This document shows, one piece after another, positions 7,082-14,815 of a stretch of 35,149 bases of DNA (positions are counted from its first letter, which is position 1; each line of letters begins with the position of its first letter). A model generated the notes under the pieces. That model was not told the DNA's origin. It worked only from the letters and a program-made list of their open reading frames with translations, and made no database searches. The position numbers and the translations under genes were made by a program. This DNA comes from a virus, in IMG/VR virus record IMGVR_UViG_3300050821_006305, positions 1 to 35,149 of that record. The stretch is one strand, 5' to 3'.

Positions 7082-9154
7082 ATGCCACGACTTTCAAGGC
7101 AGACGTGTCAAAATATCAGGGAAGACATCCGCAAATGGGATGATTACTGGCGTTTTAATATTGATCAGTATCATGAAGTAACCCAATTTGTAATGGGTGA
7201 TCAATGGCGGGAGGATGAAGCTCGTGTCTTTGAAACTTACAAGAAAATCCCACTCACTTTTAATAAACTTGCTCCTTTACTCAATCACCTTATTGGCGAA
7301 CAACGACAAAATACCCCAGCCTTACAGGTTAATCCCTCAGAAAACGTACCAGAACGAACGGCGGAAGTAAGAACTGCTCTTGTTAAAGACATATCGCTAA
7401 ATTCTGATGCAAAAATAGTCTATCAGAATGGATTTGAACAAGGTGCTATTGGTGGATTTGGTGCGTGGATCGTATTAAATGATTATGAAAACTCTAAGGA
7501 CTTTAATCAAGAGATAAGAATCAAATCGGTTAAAGATCCAACTCGTTGTTTCTGGGATATATCGGCAGAGGATATATGTAAAGTAGATGGAATGTATTCA
7601 GGCTATAGGACTCGTGTATCAAGGAAGAAATTTAAATCAATGTATGGACGCGATCTTGAGCGCCAAATTGGATCTGAAGGAAATGATGAGACCACACAGG
7701 GATTTTGGGATGATGATCAGATAACTGTAATTGATTATTTCTCCCGTAAATATGACAAGATAAAATTATCCCAGCTTAGTAATGGATTAGTGATTGAAGG
7801 TAAAGATATTGAACGATTAGAAAAAATAGAAATAGATGAGCAAGAACTATTATTGTGGGAAGGTGAACCTGTCACAATCCAACAAGAGAGAACAGCATAT
7901 CGTTATAAAGTAAAACATCAAAAGATTGCAGGGGATTTCATATTAGAAACTACAGATTTCCCAAGTCAATCACTTCCCGTCGTATTTGTCGATCAACATT
8001 CATTTTATGATAAACATGGTAAACAGATTTGTAGACCTCTAGTTAAAGATGCAAGAGATGCTCAGCGTTTAATTAATTTCTTAGGAACACAGGGTGCATA
8101 CTTAATTAAGATCTCTCGTAATGATCAATTCTTAGTATCAAAAGAAAATGTGAGATCGCCTGATACAAGACAGATTTGGACAGATCCCTCGGTTGTTCAA
8201 GGTGGATTAGTATTTGATGAATCACCATCAGGTATTAAACCCGAACAATTAAGACCGCCTGAGATATCTCAAAGTTTAATGCAAATGTATGAACGAGCAG
8301 AACGTGATATTCATACATGTTTAGGGATGTATGATACTCAATTAGGAGAGCAGGGTAATGAGATATCTGGGGCTGCGATTGATGCAAGAACTAAGCGTGG
8401 AAGCTATAACAATTTTGTTACTTTTGATGCACTCAATAGAGCAATAGCATGTACGGGTCAAATCATCGATGAGATGATTCCCAAAGTTTATGACACTGAA
8501 CGTCAAATGATGCTTTATATGCCTGATTCTGGATTACAAAAAGTTAATCTAAATTCCCCACAAGATGATTATGGTGTGCAGGTGGAAAACAATATGACGG
8601 AAGGTAATTATAAAATCCGTCTATTGCCAGGACCAAGTTATGAAGGTCAGAAGATGGAAGGACTTGAAGCTTTACAGATGGTATTAAAGAATGATCCATC
8701 CTTATTCAAACTTGTTGCCGATATGTATGCAGAAAACTTACCACTGGCAAATTCAATTGAGATTCGTAATCGCTTAAAGACAATTGTACCGCCTGAAATA
8801 ATTGAAGCCGGTAAGACGGGCAAACCTATACAACAACCACAACAACCATCACCTGAACAAATGCAAATGCAAATGGCTCAACAACAAATGATGATGCAAG
8901 CTAAACAAAAAGAAGCAGAATTAATGCTTAAACAAAAAGAATTAATGCGTAAAACTCAAGAGATGAATCAAAAATCTGTTGCTGATATGCAAAGATTAGA
9001 AACAGAAAGATTAGAGGCTGCTGCTACTTTGCAAGAACAAGAGATGAGATATCAAGCAGAGATGAATAAAACATCAGCTGATTTAAATATAGCTCATGCA
9101 AATAATTTGATTAAGTTATTAACGCATCATCCTAAACAACCAAAATCAACATAA
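7082..9154 (+). CDS. Portal protein (P22 type)
   Basis: A 690-residue protein; P22 gp1 has 725. The N-terminal part carries WDDYWRFNIDQYHEVTQFVM and PLTFNKLAPLLNHLIGEQRQ (residues about 57-76), the signature of P22-type portals. The centre is the wing/stem region. From about residue 590 the chain becomes Q, M and K rich and helical (QMQMQMAQQQMMMQAKQK), like the C-terminal barrel of P22 portal that projects into the head. The dodecamer is the DNA channel, the docking site for terminase and the base for gp4-like adaptors. Scaffold follows directly. Confidence 0.93.
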   Translation: MPRLSRQTCQNIREDIRKWDDYWRFNIDQYHEVTQFVMGDQWREDEARVFETYKKIPLTFNKLAPLLNHLIGEQRQNTPALQVNPSENVPERTAEVRTALVKDISLNSDAKIVYQNGFEQGAIGGFGAWIVLNDYENSKDFNQEIRIKSVKDPTRCFWDISAEDICKVDGMYSGYRTRVSRKKFKSMYGRDLERQIGSEGNDETTQGFWDDDQITVIDYFSRKYDKIKLSQLSNGLVIEGKDIERLEKIEIDEQELLLWEGEPVTIQQERTAYRYKVKHQKIAGDFILETTDFPSQSLPVVFVDQHSFYDKHGKQICRPLVKDARDAQRLINFLGTQGAYLIKISRNDQFLVSKENVRSPDTRQIWTDPSVVQGGLVFDESPSGIKPEQLRPPEISQSLMQMYERAERDIHTCLGMYDTQLGEQGNEISGAAIDARTKRGSYNNFVTFDALNRAIACTGQIIDEMIPKVYDTERQMMLYMPDSGLQKVNLNSPQDDYGVQVENNMTEGNYKIRLLPGPSYEGQKMEGLEALQMVLKNDPSLFKLVADMYAENLPLANSIEIRNRLKTIVPPEIIEAGKTGKPIQQPQQPSPEQMQMQMAQQQMMMQAKQKEAELMLKQKELMRKTQEMNQKSVADMQRLETERLEAAATLQEQEMRYQAEMNKTSADLNIAHANNLIKLLTHHPKQPKST

Positions 9155-9173
9155 TAATAAGGAAATTTAAAAT

Positions 9174-9995
9174 ATGACATCGGAAGTCAGAACAACAGTA
9201 GATGAAAAAATAATTAATAAAATGTCTGATACAAAGATTGAAGAAGCACCGATTGAAGAAGTAAAAAATGAAGAGATTAAACCTGAAGAAAATAAAGTTT
9301 CGGATGAAGTTGAATATGAAATACCGGCTGATAATTCCGATAAAAAAACTGATACTGAAAAAGATGAATTTGGTAATGAAGTTGTAAAGAAAAAAGTTTA
9401 TACAGAAGATGAAGTAAATGAATTAATGAGACAAAGATTCAATCGTAATAAAAGAGAAGAATCACAGCAACAATCACAATCTCAAGTTCAACCTCAAACA
9501 GAACAAGAAGTAGATGAAAATTGGGAACAGCAATTAGAAGGATTTGTTGAAAATACGGTTAAAAAGTTAACGCTTAAAGAACAGCAGAAAGTACAAGAAA
9601 CACGTGAAAAAGCCATGCAATCTGAGTTTGAAGATAAAATGGTTCGAGGAATGGGAAAATATAAAGATTTTCAAGATGTGGTATCAAAAATGCCTATATC
9701 AGATCCGATGTTATTAGCAACTAGGCAGATGAAAGATCCGGCTGCATTTATTTATGCAGCATCTAAAACACAGGCGAAAGAACTAGAAAGGATTGCTCAA
9801 ATACCAGATCCATACTATCAAGCTGCAGAGATGGGTAGACTTGAAGAACGTATGAGAAAGGTTAGAGCGGGGACAGGGAGTCCTAAGCCTGTATCTCAAG
9901 TTGCAGGAGATGTCGAAAATAAAAGTTACATAAGACCTAGTGTTGATGATTTAATAAGAAAGGATGCTGTTAAAAAGTTTGGAAGAAGATTTTAA
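9174..9995 (+). CDS. Scaffolding protein
   Basis: A 273-residue, highly charged protein; P22 gp8 has 303. The first 70 residues are acidic (EEAPIEEVKNEEIKPEENK). The middle is Q/E/K-rich coiled coil. The last residues are basic (LIRKDAVKKFGRRF), as expected for the coat-binding tail of P22-type scaffolds. Its position right after the portal supports the call. It would guide procapsid assembly and then leave. Unusually, the coat gene does not follow until 17738. Several in-frame ATGs exist near the start; the first has AAGGA ten bases upstream. Confidence 0.8.
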   Translation: MTSEVRTTVDEKIINKMSDTKIEEAPIEEVKNEEIKPEENKVSDEVEYEIPADNSDKKTDTEKDEFGNEVVKKKVYTEDEVNELMRQRFNRNKREESQQQSQSQVQPQTEQEVDENWEQQLEGFVENTVKKLTLKEQQKVQETREKAMQSEFEDKMVRGMGKYKDFQDVVSKMPISDPMLLATRQMKDPAAFIYAASKTQAKELERIAQIPDPYYQAAEMGRLEERMRKVRAGTGSPKPVSQVAGDVENKSYIRPSVDDLIRKDAVKKFGRRF

Positions 9996-10024
9996 TGGGT
10001 TAAATATTTTAAAAGGATTTAATA

Positions 10025-10840
10025 ATGTCTACTCAAGATAATTGCGTTTGCTGTCAAGGTCCAGTCGGTCCTCAAGGTATTCCAGGTGTTCAAGGTCCAC
10101 AAGGAAACCAAGGACCTGCAGGTTCTCAAGGAATTCCAGGTCCAAGAGGTTTGACGGGTTCTCAAGGCGCAACGGGTCCCGCTGGTTTACAAGGCCCACA
10201 AGGTATGCCGGGAAATGATGGATCTCAGGGTGTACCTGGAGTTGATGGAATGAACGGAACTGATGGCGCACAAGGTCCAATTGGTCCAATGGGACCACAA
10301 GGTTTACAAGGTCCTCAAGGACCGAAGGGCGATTGTGTTGCTTGTCCCTGCGATTGTGGAGCGCCAGAATTTGCCGAAGTTTACTCGGTTACGACGCAGA
10401 ATTTAGCAGCATCTCCTGGTCCAAATTTAGCGGGTCAAGTTTGTATATTAGAAAACACCATTTTCTCAACCTCAAATATTGATGTTTCCCAGGCAGCTGT
10501 TAATGGAAAGATTATTATTAATAAAGCTGGCTGGTATGATGTAGCGACGGGAATATCAGGTGCGTTAAATCCTATTCCATCCCCCATTCCTGTGTGGACA
10601 TTATCTTTGTTCAAAAATGGTTTAATTATTCCAGGTTCAACTTTTGCAAATCAAACCATATCTCCTGAACAAAAATCTAATGAAATCGTTGCAGATGTTT
10701 TTGTTCATTTTAATATCGGAGATGTTCTTGAATTAGCCAATACAAGTATAAATCAGGTATTTATGAGTGCACCTACATTTGGAACCAATGCTCAAACAAA
10801 TAGTGCATATCTTAAAATTCAATTATTGAAAGCTGATTAG
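10025..10840 (+). CDS. Collagen-like trimeric protein with C-terminal jelly-roll domain
   Basis: A 271-residue protein. A cysteine cluster (CVCC at residues 7-10) precedes 30 uninterrupted Gly-X-Y triplets (residues 12-101), with many GPQ and GIP triplets. A second cysteine cluster ([11 protein letters not shown]) follows. The last 160 residues are beta-rich, with [19 protein letters not shown] and a C-terminal SAYLKIQLL strand, like C1q/BclA-type trimerising heads. The cysteine clusters could lock the triple helix at both ends. Likely a virion surface fibre or decoration, by position after scaffold. AAGGA sits seven bases before the ATG. Confidence 0.85.
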   Translation: MSTQDNCVCCQGPVGPQGIPGVQGPQGNQGPAGSQGIPGPRGLTGSQGATGPAGLQGPQGMPGNDGSQGVPGVDGMNGTDGAQGPIGPMGPQGLQGPQGPKGDCVACPCDCGAPEFAEVYSVTTQNLAASPGPNLAGQVCILENTIFSTSNIDVSQAAVNGKIIINKAGWYDVATGISGALNPIPSPIPVWTLSLFKNGLIIPGSTFANQTISPEQKSNEIVADVFVHFNIGDVLELANTSINQVFMSAPTFGTNAQTNSAYLKIQLLKAD

Positions 10841-10848
10841 TATTAATC

Positions 10849-10891
10849 ATACTAGGAGGTATTTATAGTATCTCCTAGTATATAAAGGAGA
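10849..10891 (+). promoter_or_regulatory. Two-state leader hairpin (anti-Shine-Dalgarno switch candidate)
   Basis: ATACTAGGAG (10849-10858) pairs perfectly with CTCCTAGTAT (10872-10881), a 10-bp stem. The TCTCCT in the second arm (10871-10876) can instead pair with AGGAGA (10886-10891), which contains the ribosome site of the gene at 10898. The two foldings exclude each other. One would expose and the other hide the ribosome site. No T tract follows, so it is not a plain terminator. Confidence 0.6.
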
Positions 10892-10897
10892 ATTATC

Positions 10898-11047
10898 ATG
10901 CCAGTCGTTGGAGATAACGGACAACCAAAGATGGAGCGTCAGAAACAGGAACAATTAATACGTTTAACTGCTCTTCATGGTGGAGATTTAAAACCAGAAT
11001 TGCGTTTTATGGCTCCTGAAGCTGATATTAAGATTAATATTAAATAA
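10898..11047 (+). CDS. 49-residue protein of unknown function
   Basis: A short ORF encoding MPVVGDNGQPKMERQKQEQL, a helix, and an ending APEADIKINIK. AAAGGAG lies seven bases before the ATG. It follows the collagen-like gene behind a switch-like hairpin and is first in a row of four small plus-strand genes with little or no gap. I do not recognise the family. Confidence 0.7.
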   Translation: MPVVGDNGQPKMERQKQEQLIRLTALHGGDLKPELRFMAPEADIKINIK

Positions 11048-11057
11048 GGATATTATC

Positions 11058-11270
11058 ATGTCAGACAAGGAAGTTTTGCAGATAGGAAATATTATTGAAT
11101 ATCCTCGTAAATCTAATTCACCTAATCAACCAGAGTATGAATCTGATGTTTATAATATTCCTGAGGTTGAAGCACAGAATAAACGTCATATGGGATATAA
11201 TGGTAAACCTGGAAAAATTATTGCGACTACTATTAACTTTTCTGCACGTAAAAATAATAGGAAGGAATAA
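11058..11270 (+). CDS. 70-residue protein of unknown function
   Basis: A small basic protein (MSDKEVLQIGNIIEYPRKSN ... RHMGYNGKPGKIIATTINF). AAGGA precedes the ATG at nine bases. It ends two bases before the next gene at 11273. There is no membrane segment or metal motif. Function unknown; it is part of the small-protein run between the collagen-like gene and the accessory island. Confidence 0.65.
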   Translation: MSDKEVLQIGNIIEYPRKSNSPNQPEYESDVYNIPEVEAQNKRHMGYNGKPGKIIATTINFSARKNNRKE

Positions 11271-11272
11271 TT

Positions 11273-11449
11273 ATGCCATTAGTAAAGGGGGTTAAAGCGC
11301 GTTCAAAAAAAGGATTTTCGGAAAATATTGAACGCGAAATGGAAGCCGGTAAAAAACAGAAGCAAGCAGTTGCTATTGCTTATAGTGAGGCAAGACGATC
11401 TCATAAAAATCATTCATCAGGAAGACATCATTCTAAAGGACGCGGATAA
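11273..11449 (+). CDS. Small basic phage protein (KQAVAIAYSEA family)
   Basis: A 58-residue protein with KKGFSENIEREMEAGKKQKQ followed by AVAIAYSEARR and a basic, His- and Gly-containing tail. The core 'S-x-N-I-x-x-E-M-x-A-G-K-x-x-K-Q-A-V-A-I-A-Y' is a widely distributed motif in small phage proteins, often near head genes; its role is unknown. AAGGA precedes the ATG. The TAA overlaps the next ATG (TAATG at 11447-11451). Confidence 0.75.
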   Translation: MPLVKGVKARSKKGFSENIEREMEAGKKQKQAVAIAYSEARRSHKNHSSGRHHSKGRG

Positions 11450-11601
11450 TGAAAAAGAAAGTATTAGGCAATGTGGATGAGAAACTAAAGAAAATGGATA
11501 AGAAAATGAAACATCATGAGCATGAAGATGATGAAAAATTCATGAAAAAAAAGAAGAAAAAGAAAAATGATAAGAAAGAAAAAATGATATATAGAGTTTA
11601 A
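11449..11601 (+). CDS. Lysine-rich 50-residue protein
   Basis: The ATG overlaps the preceding stop (TAATG). The product has 20 lysines in 50 residues, including seven in a row at 33-39, with a short acidic/histidine patch (HHEHEDDEKF) in the middle. It must bind nucleic acid or another polyanion if it is stable. A DNA-condensing virion peptide is one possibility. The convergent gene 11603-11842 starts its stop two bases away. Confidence 0.6.
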   Translation: MKKKVLGNVDEKLKKMDKKMKHHEHEDDEKFMKKKKKKKNDKKEKMIYRV

Positions 11602-11602
11602 A

Positions 11603-11842
11603 TTATAACCACTTAAATCCATGGGCCATTATAGTAAATAGTCCTACGAATCCGGCCATAGTTGCGCCAAAACCTGCTATTGTCCACATAAATAGTTGCC
11701 ATAAACGATTATCTAATTTATCTATTTTTTGATTAATTTCAGTTAAATTCTTTGAGATAAGTTCAGTAGTTGTTTCTAACTTAATCAATCTAGCTTCAGT
11801 ATTTAATTCATAGAAGTGTTGCTCATTTCGGTGGGTAGTCAT
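11603..11842 (-). CDS. Coiled-coil protein with C-terminal membrane helix (XhlA-like), third copy
   Basis: A 79-residue protein. Residues 14-47 form a coiled coil (ARLIKLETTTELISKNLTEI...), and residues about 49-72 (LFMWTIAGFGATMAGFVGLF) form a single membrane helix. This is the same layout as the genes at 2799-2990 and 3038-3325. It resembles XhlA-type membrane accessory proteins. It is the first gene of the minus-strand island, seen from the left, and lies next to an exported protein, as do the other two. Confidence 0.6.
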   Translation of the reverse strand: MTTHRNEQHFYELNTEARLIKLETTTELISKNLTEINQKIDKLDNRLWQLFMWTIAGFGATMAGFVGLFTIMAHGFKWL

Positions 11843-11900
11843 TATGATCGCCTTATTATTATAATTATAAAAATGATCATAACATAGATTAATACTTATA

Positions 11901-12332
11901 TTAAGCCGGATTAGCGCATTGTGTGCATCCTAATGGCGGATATATAGCTATTGCCATATAATTATAGAGATTTTTATAAGTACATTGCCACTGGTTGGCA
12001 TTAACATGAATCGGGCCCACGGGATCTGAGATAGTAGGAAGCGCTTTGACTAACATGGTCATTGCAACCGTTCTGTTTAAGGCAGGAATACTGCCAAACA
12101 TAAACGTCCATTGATTAATAGTTCCAGCATTTTGTGCTAAAAACCCTCCAATCCAATTACCTCCTGCATCTTGAACCATATAAGGAGATAATCCTACCTG
12201 AATAATAGAATTTCGTGGTGGGCATATAATAGGTAGAGATTGAGTTTGAACTGGGGTTGAGGATTCCACATGAAATGACATGAAGAATATTATTACCGCT
12301 ATTAATGCAATCATCGAAATTTTCCATTTCAT
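11901..12332 (-). CDS. Exported or membrane-anchored protein of unknown function
   Basis: A 143-residue protein. Residues 1-20 (KWKISMIALIAVIIFFMSF) form a signal peptide or signal anchor. The rest is a non-charged, beta-rich domain with four cysteines (ICPPRNS, QWQCTYKN, GCTQCANPA) that could form disulphides in the periplasm or outside. No family is recognised. A weak GGATG site is upstream of the ATG. It is read in the same direction as 11603-11842. Possible roles are lysogenic conversion, exclusion or lysis control. Confidence 0.6.
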   Translation of the reverse strand: MKWKISMIALIAVIIFFMSFHVESSTPVQTQSLPIICPPRNSIIQVGLSPYMVQDAGGNWIGGFLAQNAGTINQWTFMFGSIPALNRTVAMTMLVKALPTISDPVGPIHVNANQWQCTYKNLYNYMAIAIYPPLGCTQCANPA

Positions 12333-12391
12333 GTTTATTCATCCATTGTTATGATTGTTATATTATAACCCATATTCATAAGGAATTTGAA

Positions 12392-12574
12392 ATGGTTAAA
12401 AAATGGATTAGCGGTGCTATAAAACATCCTGGTGCACTTCATAAAACTCTCGGAATCCCAGAAGGTAAAAAAATACCGGAAAAGAAACTAGAAAAAGCCG
12501 AACATAGTAAAAATCCTACTACGAGGAAAAGAGCAGTTTTAGTTAGAACATTAAAAGGATTTCATAGAGGCTGA
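12392..12574 (+). CDS. Small basic phage protein (KWISGAIKHPGAL family)
   Basis: A 60-residue protein from the ATG at 12392, preceded by AAGGA; the longer open frame upstream overlaps the divergent gene and has no start signal. The sequence KKWISGAIKHPGALHKTLG, then KKIPEKKLEKAEHSKNPTTR, then RAVLVRTLKGF is a recurrent motif in small phage proteins near head genes. It looks like two basic helices, perhaps nucleic-acid binding. Function unknown. It is a plus-strand gene inside the mostly minus-strand island. Confidence 0.75.
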   Translation: MVKKWISGAIKHPGALHKTLGIPEGKKIPEKKLEKAEHSKNPTTRKRAVLVRTLKGFHRG

Positions 12575-12628
12575 TTAAATATTTTTACTATAATTTAATC
12601 TCAAATCGTATAATTTAGGAAATTTAAT

Positions 12629-12727
12629 ATGGAATGCATTTTATGCAATGGAAAAAAAATTTATTGTTGCTATGAAGCTTATGGGTATAGATTTTATCAT
12701 GTATGCCCACATTGTATTTTAAAATAA
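12629..12727 (+). CDS. 32-residue zinc-ribbon-like protein
   Basis: A tiny ORF with AGGA nine bases before the ATG. The sequence MECILCNGKKIYCCYEAYGY ends in CPHCILK. CxxC and CPHC pairs about 20 residues apart are the metal knuckles of a minimal zinc ribbon, and further cysteines lie at 13-14. Too short for firm assignment, but the ribosome site and the cysteine pattern argue for a real gene. Confidence 0.55.
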   Translation: MECILCNGKKIYCCYEAYGYRFYHVCPHCILK

Positions 12728-12744
12728 TTTCTTTCATATTTAGA

Positions 12745-12764
12745 CCGGTAATAGTCATTATCGG
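12745..12764. promoter_or_regulatory. Hairpin downstream of the zinc-ribbon ORF
   Basis: CCGGTAA and TTATCGG form a 7-bp stem with one G-U pair and a 6-base loop. It lies 17 bases past the 12629-12727 gene and could weaken plus-strand transcription. The following bases are only moderately T-rich. Confidence 0.35.
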
Positions 12765-12844
12765 CCATTGTATTTATGATAACCAATCATCATCGTGATT
12801 CGATCATTGTTGATTATCTTTTTATCTGAACAAATATTATTATT

Positions 12845-12872
12845 ACACAACCACTATATATAGTGGTTGTGT
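12845..12872. terminator. 28-bp perfect palindrome, probable bidirectional terminator
   Basis: ACACAACCACTATA is followed directly by its own reverse complement, giving a perfect palindrome. It lies between the convergent genes 12629-12727 and 12872-13180 and overlaps the last base of the minus-strand stop codon. The position argues for termination from both sides. T tracts are poor on both flanks, so an operator or cruciform is an alternative. Confidence 0.5.
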
Positions 12873-13180
12873 TAATTCAGGAGTATCTTAATACTGTTAT
12901 TTTTCTTTAAAAAATAGGTACATTCTTTTAAATCAAATTCACCTATCATTTCAAATGGATAATATATGTTCACCTGGTAAGTTTTTTTTATAGAAGGAAA
13001 CCTTCTTATTCTATAACCATTATCTGATTTAACAATTGTGAAAAGATTATGTTTAAAATTAGATTGGAGTACCATTAAATAATCGTTACATTTGCATTTA
13101 AGATTATTTAAAACGCTTCTATCAAACATAATCGTTAATAAACTTTTATCCTTATCGATTATATTTTGCATCGCAATCAT
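12872..13180 (-). CDS. Protein of unknown function in the minus-strand island
   Basis: A 102-residue basic protein, beta-rich in its second half (YRIRRFPSIKKTYQVNIYYP). The ATG at 13180 overlaps the stop of the upstream gene; an ATG at 13171 is an alternative start. It is the last gene of the 14272 to 12872 operon and ends in the palindrome. No family recognised. Confidence 0.65.
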   Translation of the reverse strand: MIAMQNIIDKDKSLLTIMFDRSVLNNLKCKCNDYLMVLQSNFKHNLFTIVKSDNGYRIRRFPSIKKTYQVNIYYPFEMIGEFDLKECTYFLKKNNSIKILLN

Positions 13181-13422
13181 AGCAACTTCTTAATATCCTT
13201 TTTGTTTAGCATTATTCCACTGCCTTCTCCGAAAAATGGAATTGACGGCTGTTGATTAGTCAATATTGCATATTGCATTTCAGATTTTAGACCAGCAACG
13301 ATTGAATCGCTTGCTTTAGAAAGGGTAGATAAGTGTGTAAAGTCAATGTTTCCTTCCTCAAAATCTTGAAAGGCTTTGAGCATTCTATCTCTAAGCATTC
13401 TCATGGTCGTTATGTTTGACAT
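13177..13422 (-). CDS. Small conserved-type phage protein
   Basis: An 81-residue, helical protein (MLRDRMLKAFQDFEEGNIDF, SKASDSIVAGLKSEMQYAIL, then PSIPFFGEG). The arrangement 'LRxxLxxAxxDxExGxID...IVxGLKxExxYAxLTN' is common in small phage proteins found beside zinc-finger regulators. The function is unknown to me. AGGAG lies eight bases before the ATG. It overlaps both neighbours, so the three genes 14272 to 12872 form one operon. Confidence 0.7.
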   Translation of the reverse strand: MSNITTMRMLRDRMLKAFQDFEEGNIDFTHLSTLSKASDSIVAGLKSEMQYAILTNQQPSIPFFGEGSGIMLNKKDIKKLL

Positions 13423-14272
13423 TTACTAATCTCCTATTCTTTTTTAACCTACCAACTTTAATGGAAATTCTCTTTAAATCTATTAATTCAGGGGTTAAGT
13501 TTTTTGCCGAACCAAATCCCTGAGAGCTTAAAACAGTTTTAACATATCCATCTGTTAATTCCTCAATAACCTTGGATTTCCATATCTTTCTCTTTTTACG
13601 GAGATGATCTTTCATTCTAATATTGTATCGTTTGGCTCTTTCCCTAACCTTTTTCTTATTTGCTTCCACATATTTTTTATTTCTAATCTTGATTTTTTCT
13701 GAATGTTTTTGCCTATTTTCTTTTGCCAGTTTTTTATATTTTTCAGGATCACTTTTTCTTCTCGCTGCTGCTTTTTCAGCTAACCATTTTTTATTTTTTT
13801 CTCTATAAATTCTTGCTCTTTCATCTATTTTTGCACGCTCTCTTTCTCTATATTCTTTGTGTTGATTTATTATATTTTGCTTTTGCTCTTCATATCTTTT
13901 TAGAGATTTATTTTTTGCGCACTCTCTACACTGAGATTGTATAACTAGGCCATTTCTAACCTTAAAAAAACATTGTTCTTTGTATAAGGCCCCATGAACT
14001 TTGCATTTTCTAATAATTTCGGTTGTATTTGGATCATAAACCTTCCTTTTTTTATAAACCCTTACTTTTTGAGGATTTAATGATCTTTTTTCCTGTCTGT
14101 AATTTCTTCTATATTCTAAAAGTTTTTCGTGATTTTCTTTTCTATATTTTCTGGCATTTTCATTAGTGCAAATTCTGCATCGAAGGATAAATTTTCCTCT
14201 CTCGACAGTTTGTTTTATATTCTCTATCGAGAGATCTCCATGAGCTTGGCAAAATTTAATTATTTCTGACAT
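13391..14272 (-). CDS. Basic zinc-knuckle protein, probable DNA-binding regulator
   Basis: A 293-residue, very basic protein. It has two CxxC knuckles (RCRICTNENARKYRKEN near residue 32 and QCRECAKNKSLKRYEEQ near 114), each preceded by a CxxHG-like half (FCQAHGD and KCKVHGA), so each may hold one zinc. A long K/R/E helix fills residues 125-230. The C terminus has LTDGYVKTVLSSQGFG and LIDLKRISIKVGRL, a segment often seen at the end of phage zinc proteins annotated as HNH-like. No HNH histidines are visible. Likely nucleic-acid binding. Confidence 0.65.
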   Translation of the reverse strand: MSEIIKFCQAHGDLSIENIKQTVERGKFILRCRICTNENARKYRKENHEKLLEYRRNYRQEKRSLNPQKVRVYKKRKVYDPNTTEIIRKCKVHGALYKEQCFFKVRNGLVIQSQCRECAKNKSLKRYEEQKQNIINQHKEYRERERAKIDERARIYREKNKKWLAEKAAARRKSDPEKYKKLAKENRQKHSEKIKIRNKKYVEANKKKVRERAKRYNIRMKDHLRKKRKIWKSKVIEELTDGYVKTVLSSQGFGSAKNLTPELIDLKRISIKVGRLKKNRRLVNVKHNDHENA

Positions 14273-14312
14273 ATAAGAAACCTATCTTACATCCGATATA
14301 ATCATATTTGTG

Positions 14313-14342
14313 GTCAGATCAAATTCCTAGGAGCCTCCTGAC
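14313..14342. promoter_or_regulatory. Nested inverted repeats in an intergenic gap
   Basis: GTCAG (14313) and CTGAC (14338-14342) enclose AGGAG-C-CTCCT (14329-14339). The 138-bp gap 14273-14410 separates the exported-protein gene from the zinc-knuckle operon. It may be an operator for that operon or an RNA element. It reuses the AGGAG/CTCCT pair seen in other leaders of this genome. Confidence 0.4.
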
Positions 14343-14410
14343 ATCACAGTACAATATTAAAAATTACTTTTGGAATAGGATATTTATAAATTTTCATTTC
14401 ATATTAATTC

Positions 14411-14815
14411 TTAATAAAATACTGACAAAGTATTAGCTGCAGTTACAGAATCAGTAAATTCTCCTAATATTTCAGTGGTAGCCCATATTTGCTTTGATCC
14501 ACCTCTAGGCCAAACGCCTGCAAAATTCATAATATGTTCTTCTATATATTGTTGTTGTGGTACTAAGGTTTTAGTAAATTTTTGCATCTTACATCCTGTC
14601 CATTCAGAACATAATTTATAAACGTATGTATAGGTCATATTTTTGGTGAAATATGGATTAGTAATAGCAACATAATGCCACGATTGAAATGGAATAGATT
14701 GATTCACTCGCCCAGAATTAGGACCAATCTTTACATATGCTCTAACATGATCATTTCCTGCTAATACATTTGTTGCTAATAATGAGGATAGTAATAATGT
14801 GTATCTTAATTTCAT
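14411..14815 (-). CDS. Exported protein of unknown function
   Basis: A 134-residue protein. MKLRYTLLLSSLLATNVLAG is a clear Sec signal peptide with an A-x-A-like site (VLA/G). The mature domain of about 115 residues is beta-rich and has a cysteine pair (LCSEWTGC) likely to be disulphide-bonded. AGAGGA sits six bases before the ATG, and the start overlaps the upstream stop (ATGA). It ends the 17488 to 14411 operon. Export of a small folded protein by a phage suggests action in the periplasm or outside. No family recognised. Confidence 0.65.
   Translation of the reverse strand: MKLRYTLLLSSLLATNVLAGNDHVRAYVKIGPNSGRVNQSIPFQSWHYVAITNPYFTKNMTYTYVYKLCSEWTGCKMQKFTKTLVPQQQYIEEHIMNFAGVWPRGGSKQIWATTEILGEFTDSVTAANTLSVFY

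Noticed and set aside
13623-13944. Plus-strand Phe/Leu-rich frames that look like membrane proteins
   Set aside because: They are the complement of the lysine/glutamate-rich zinc-knuckle gene, which always yields F/L-rich shadows.
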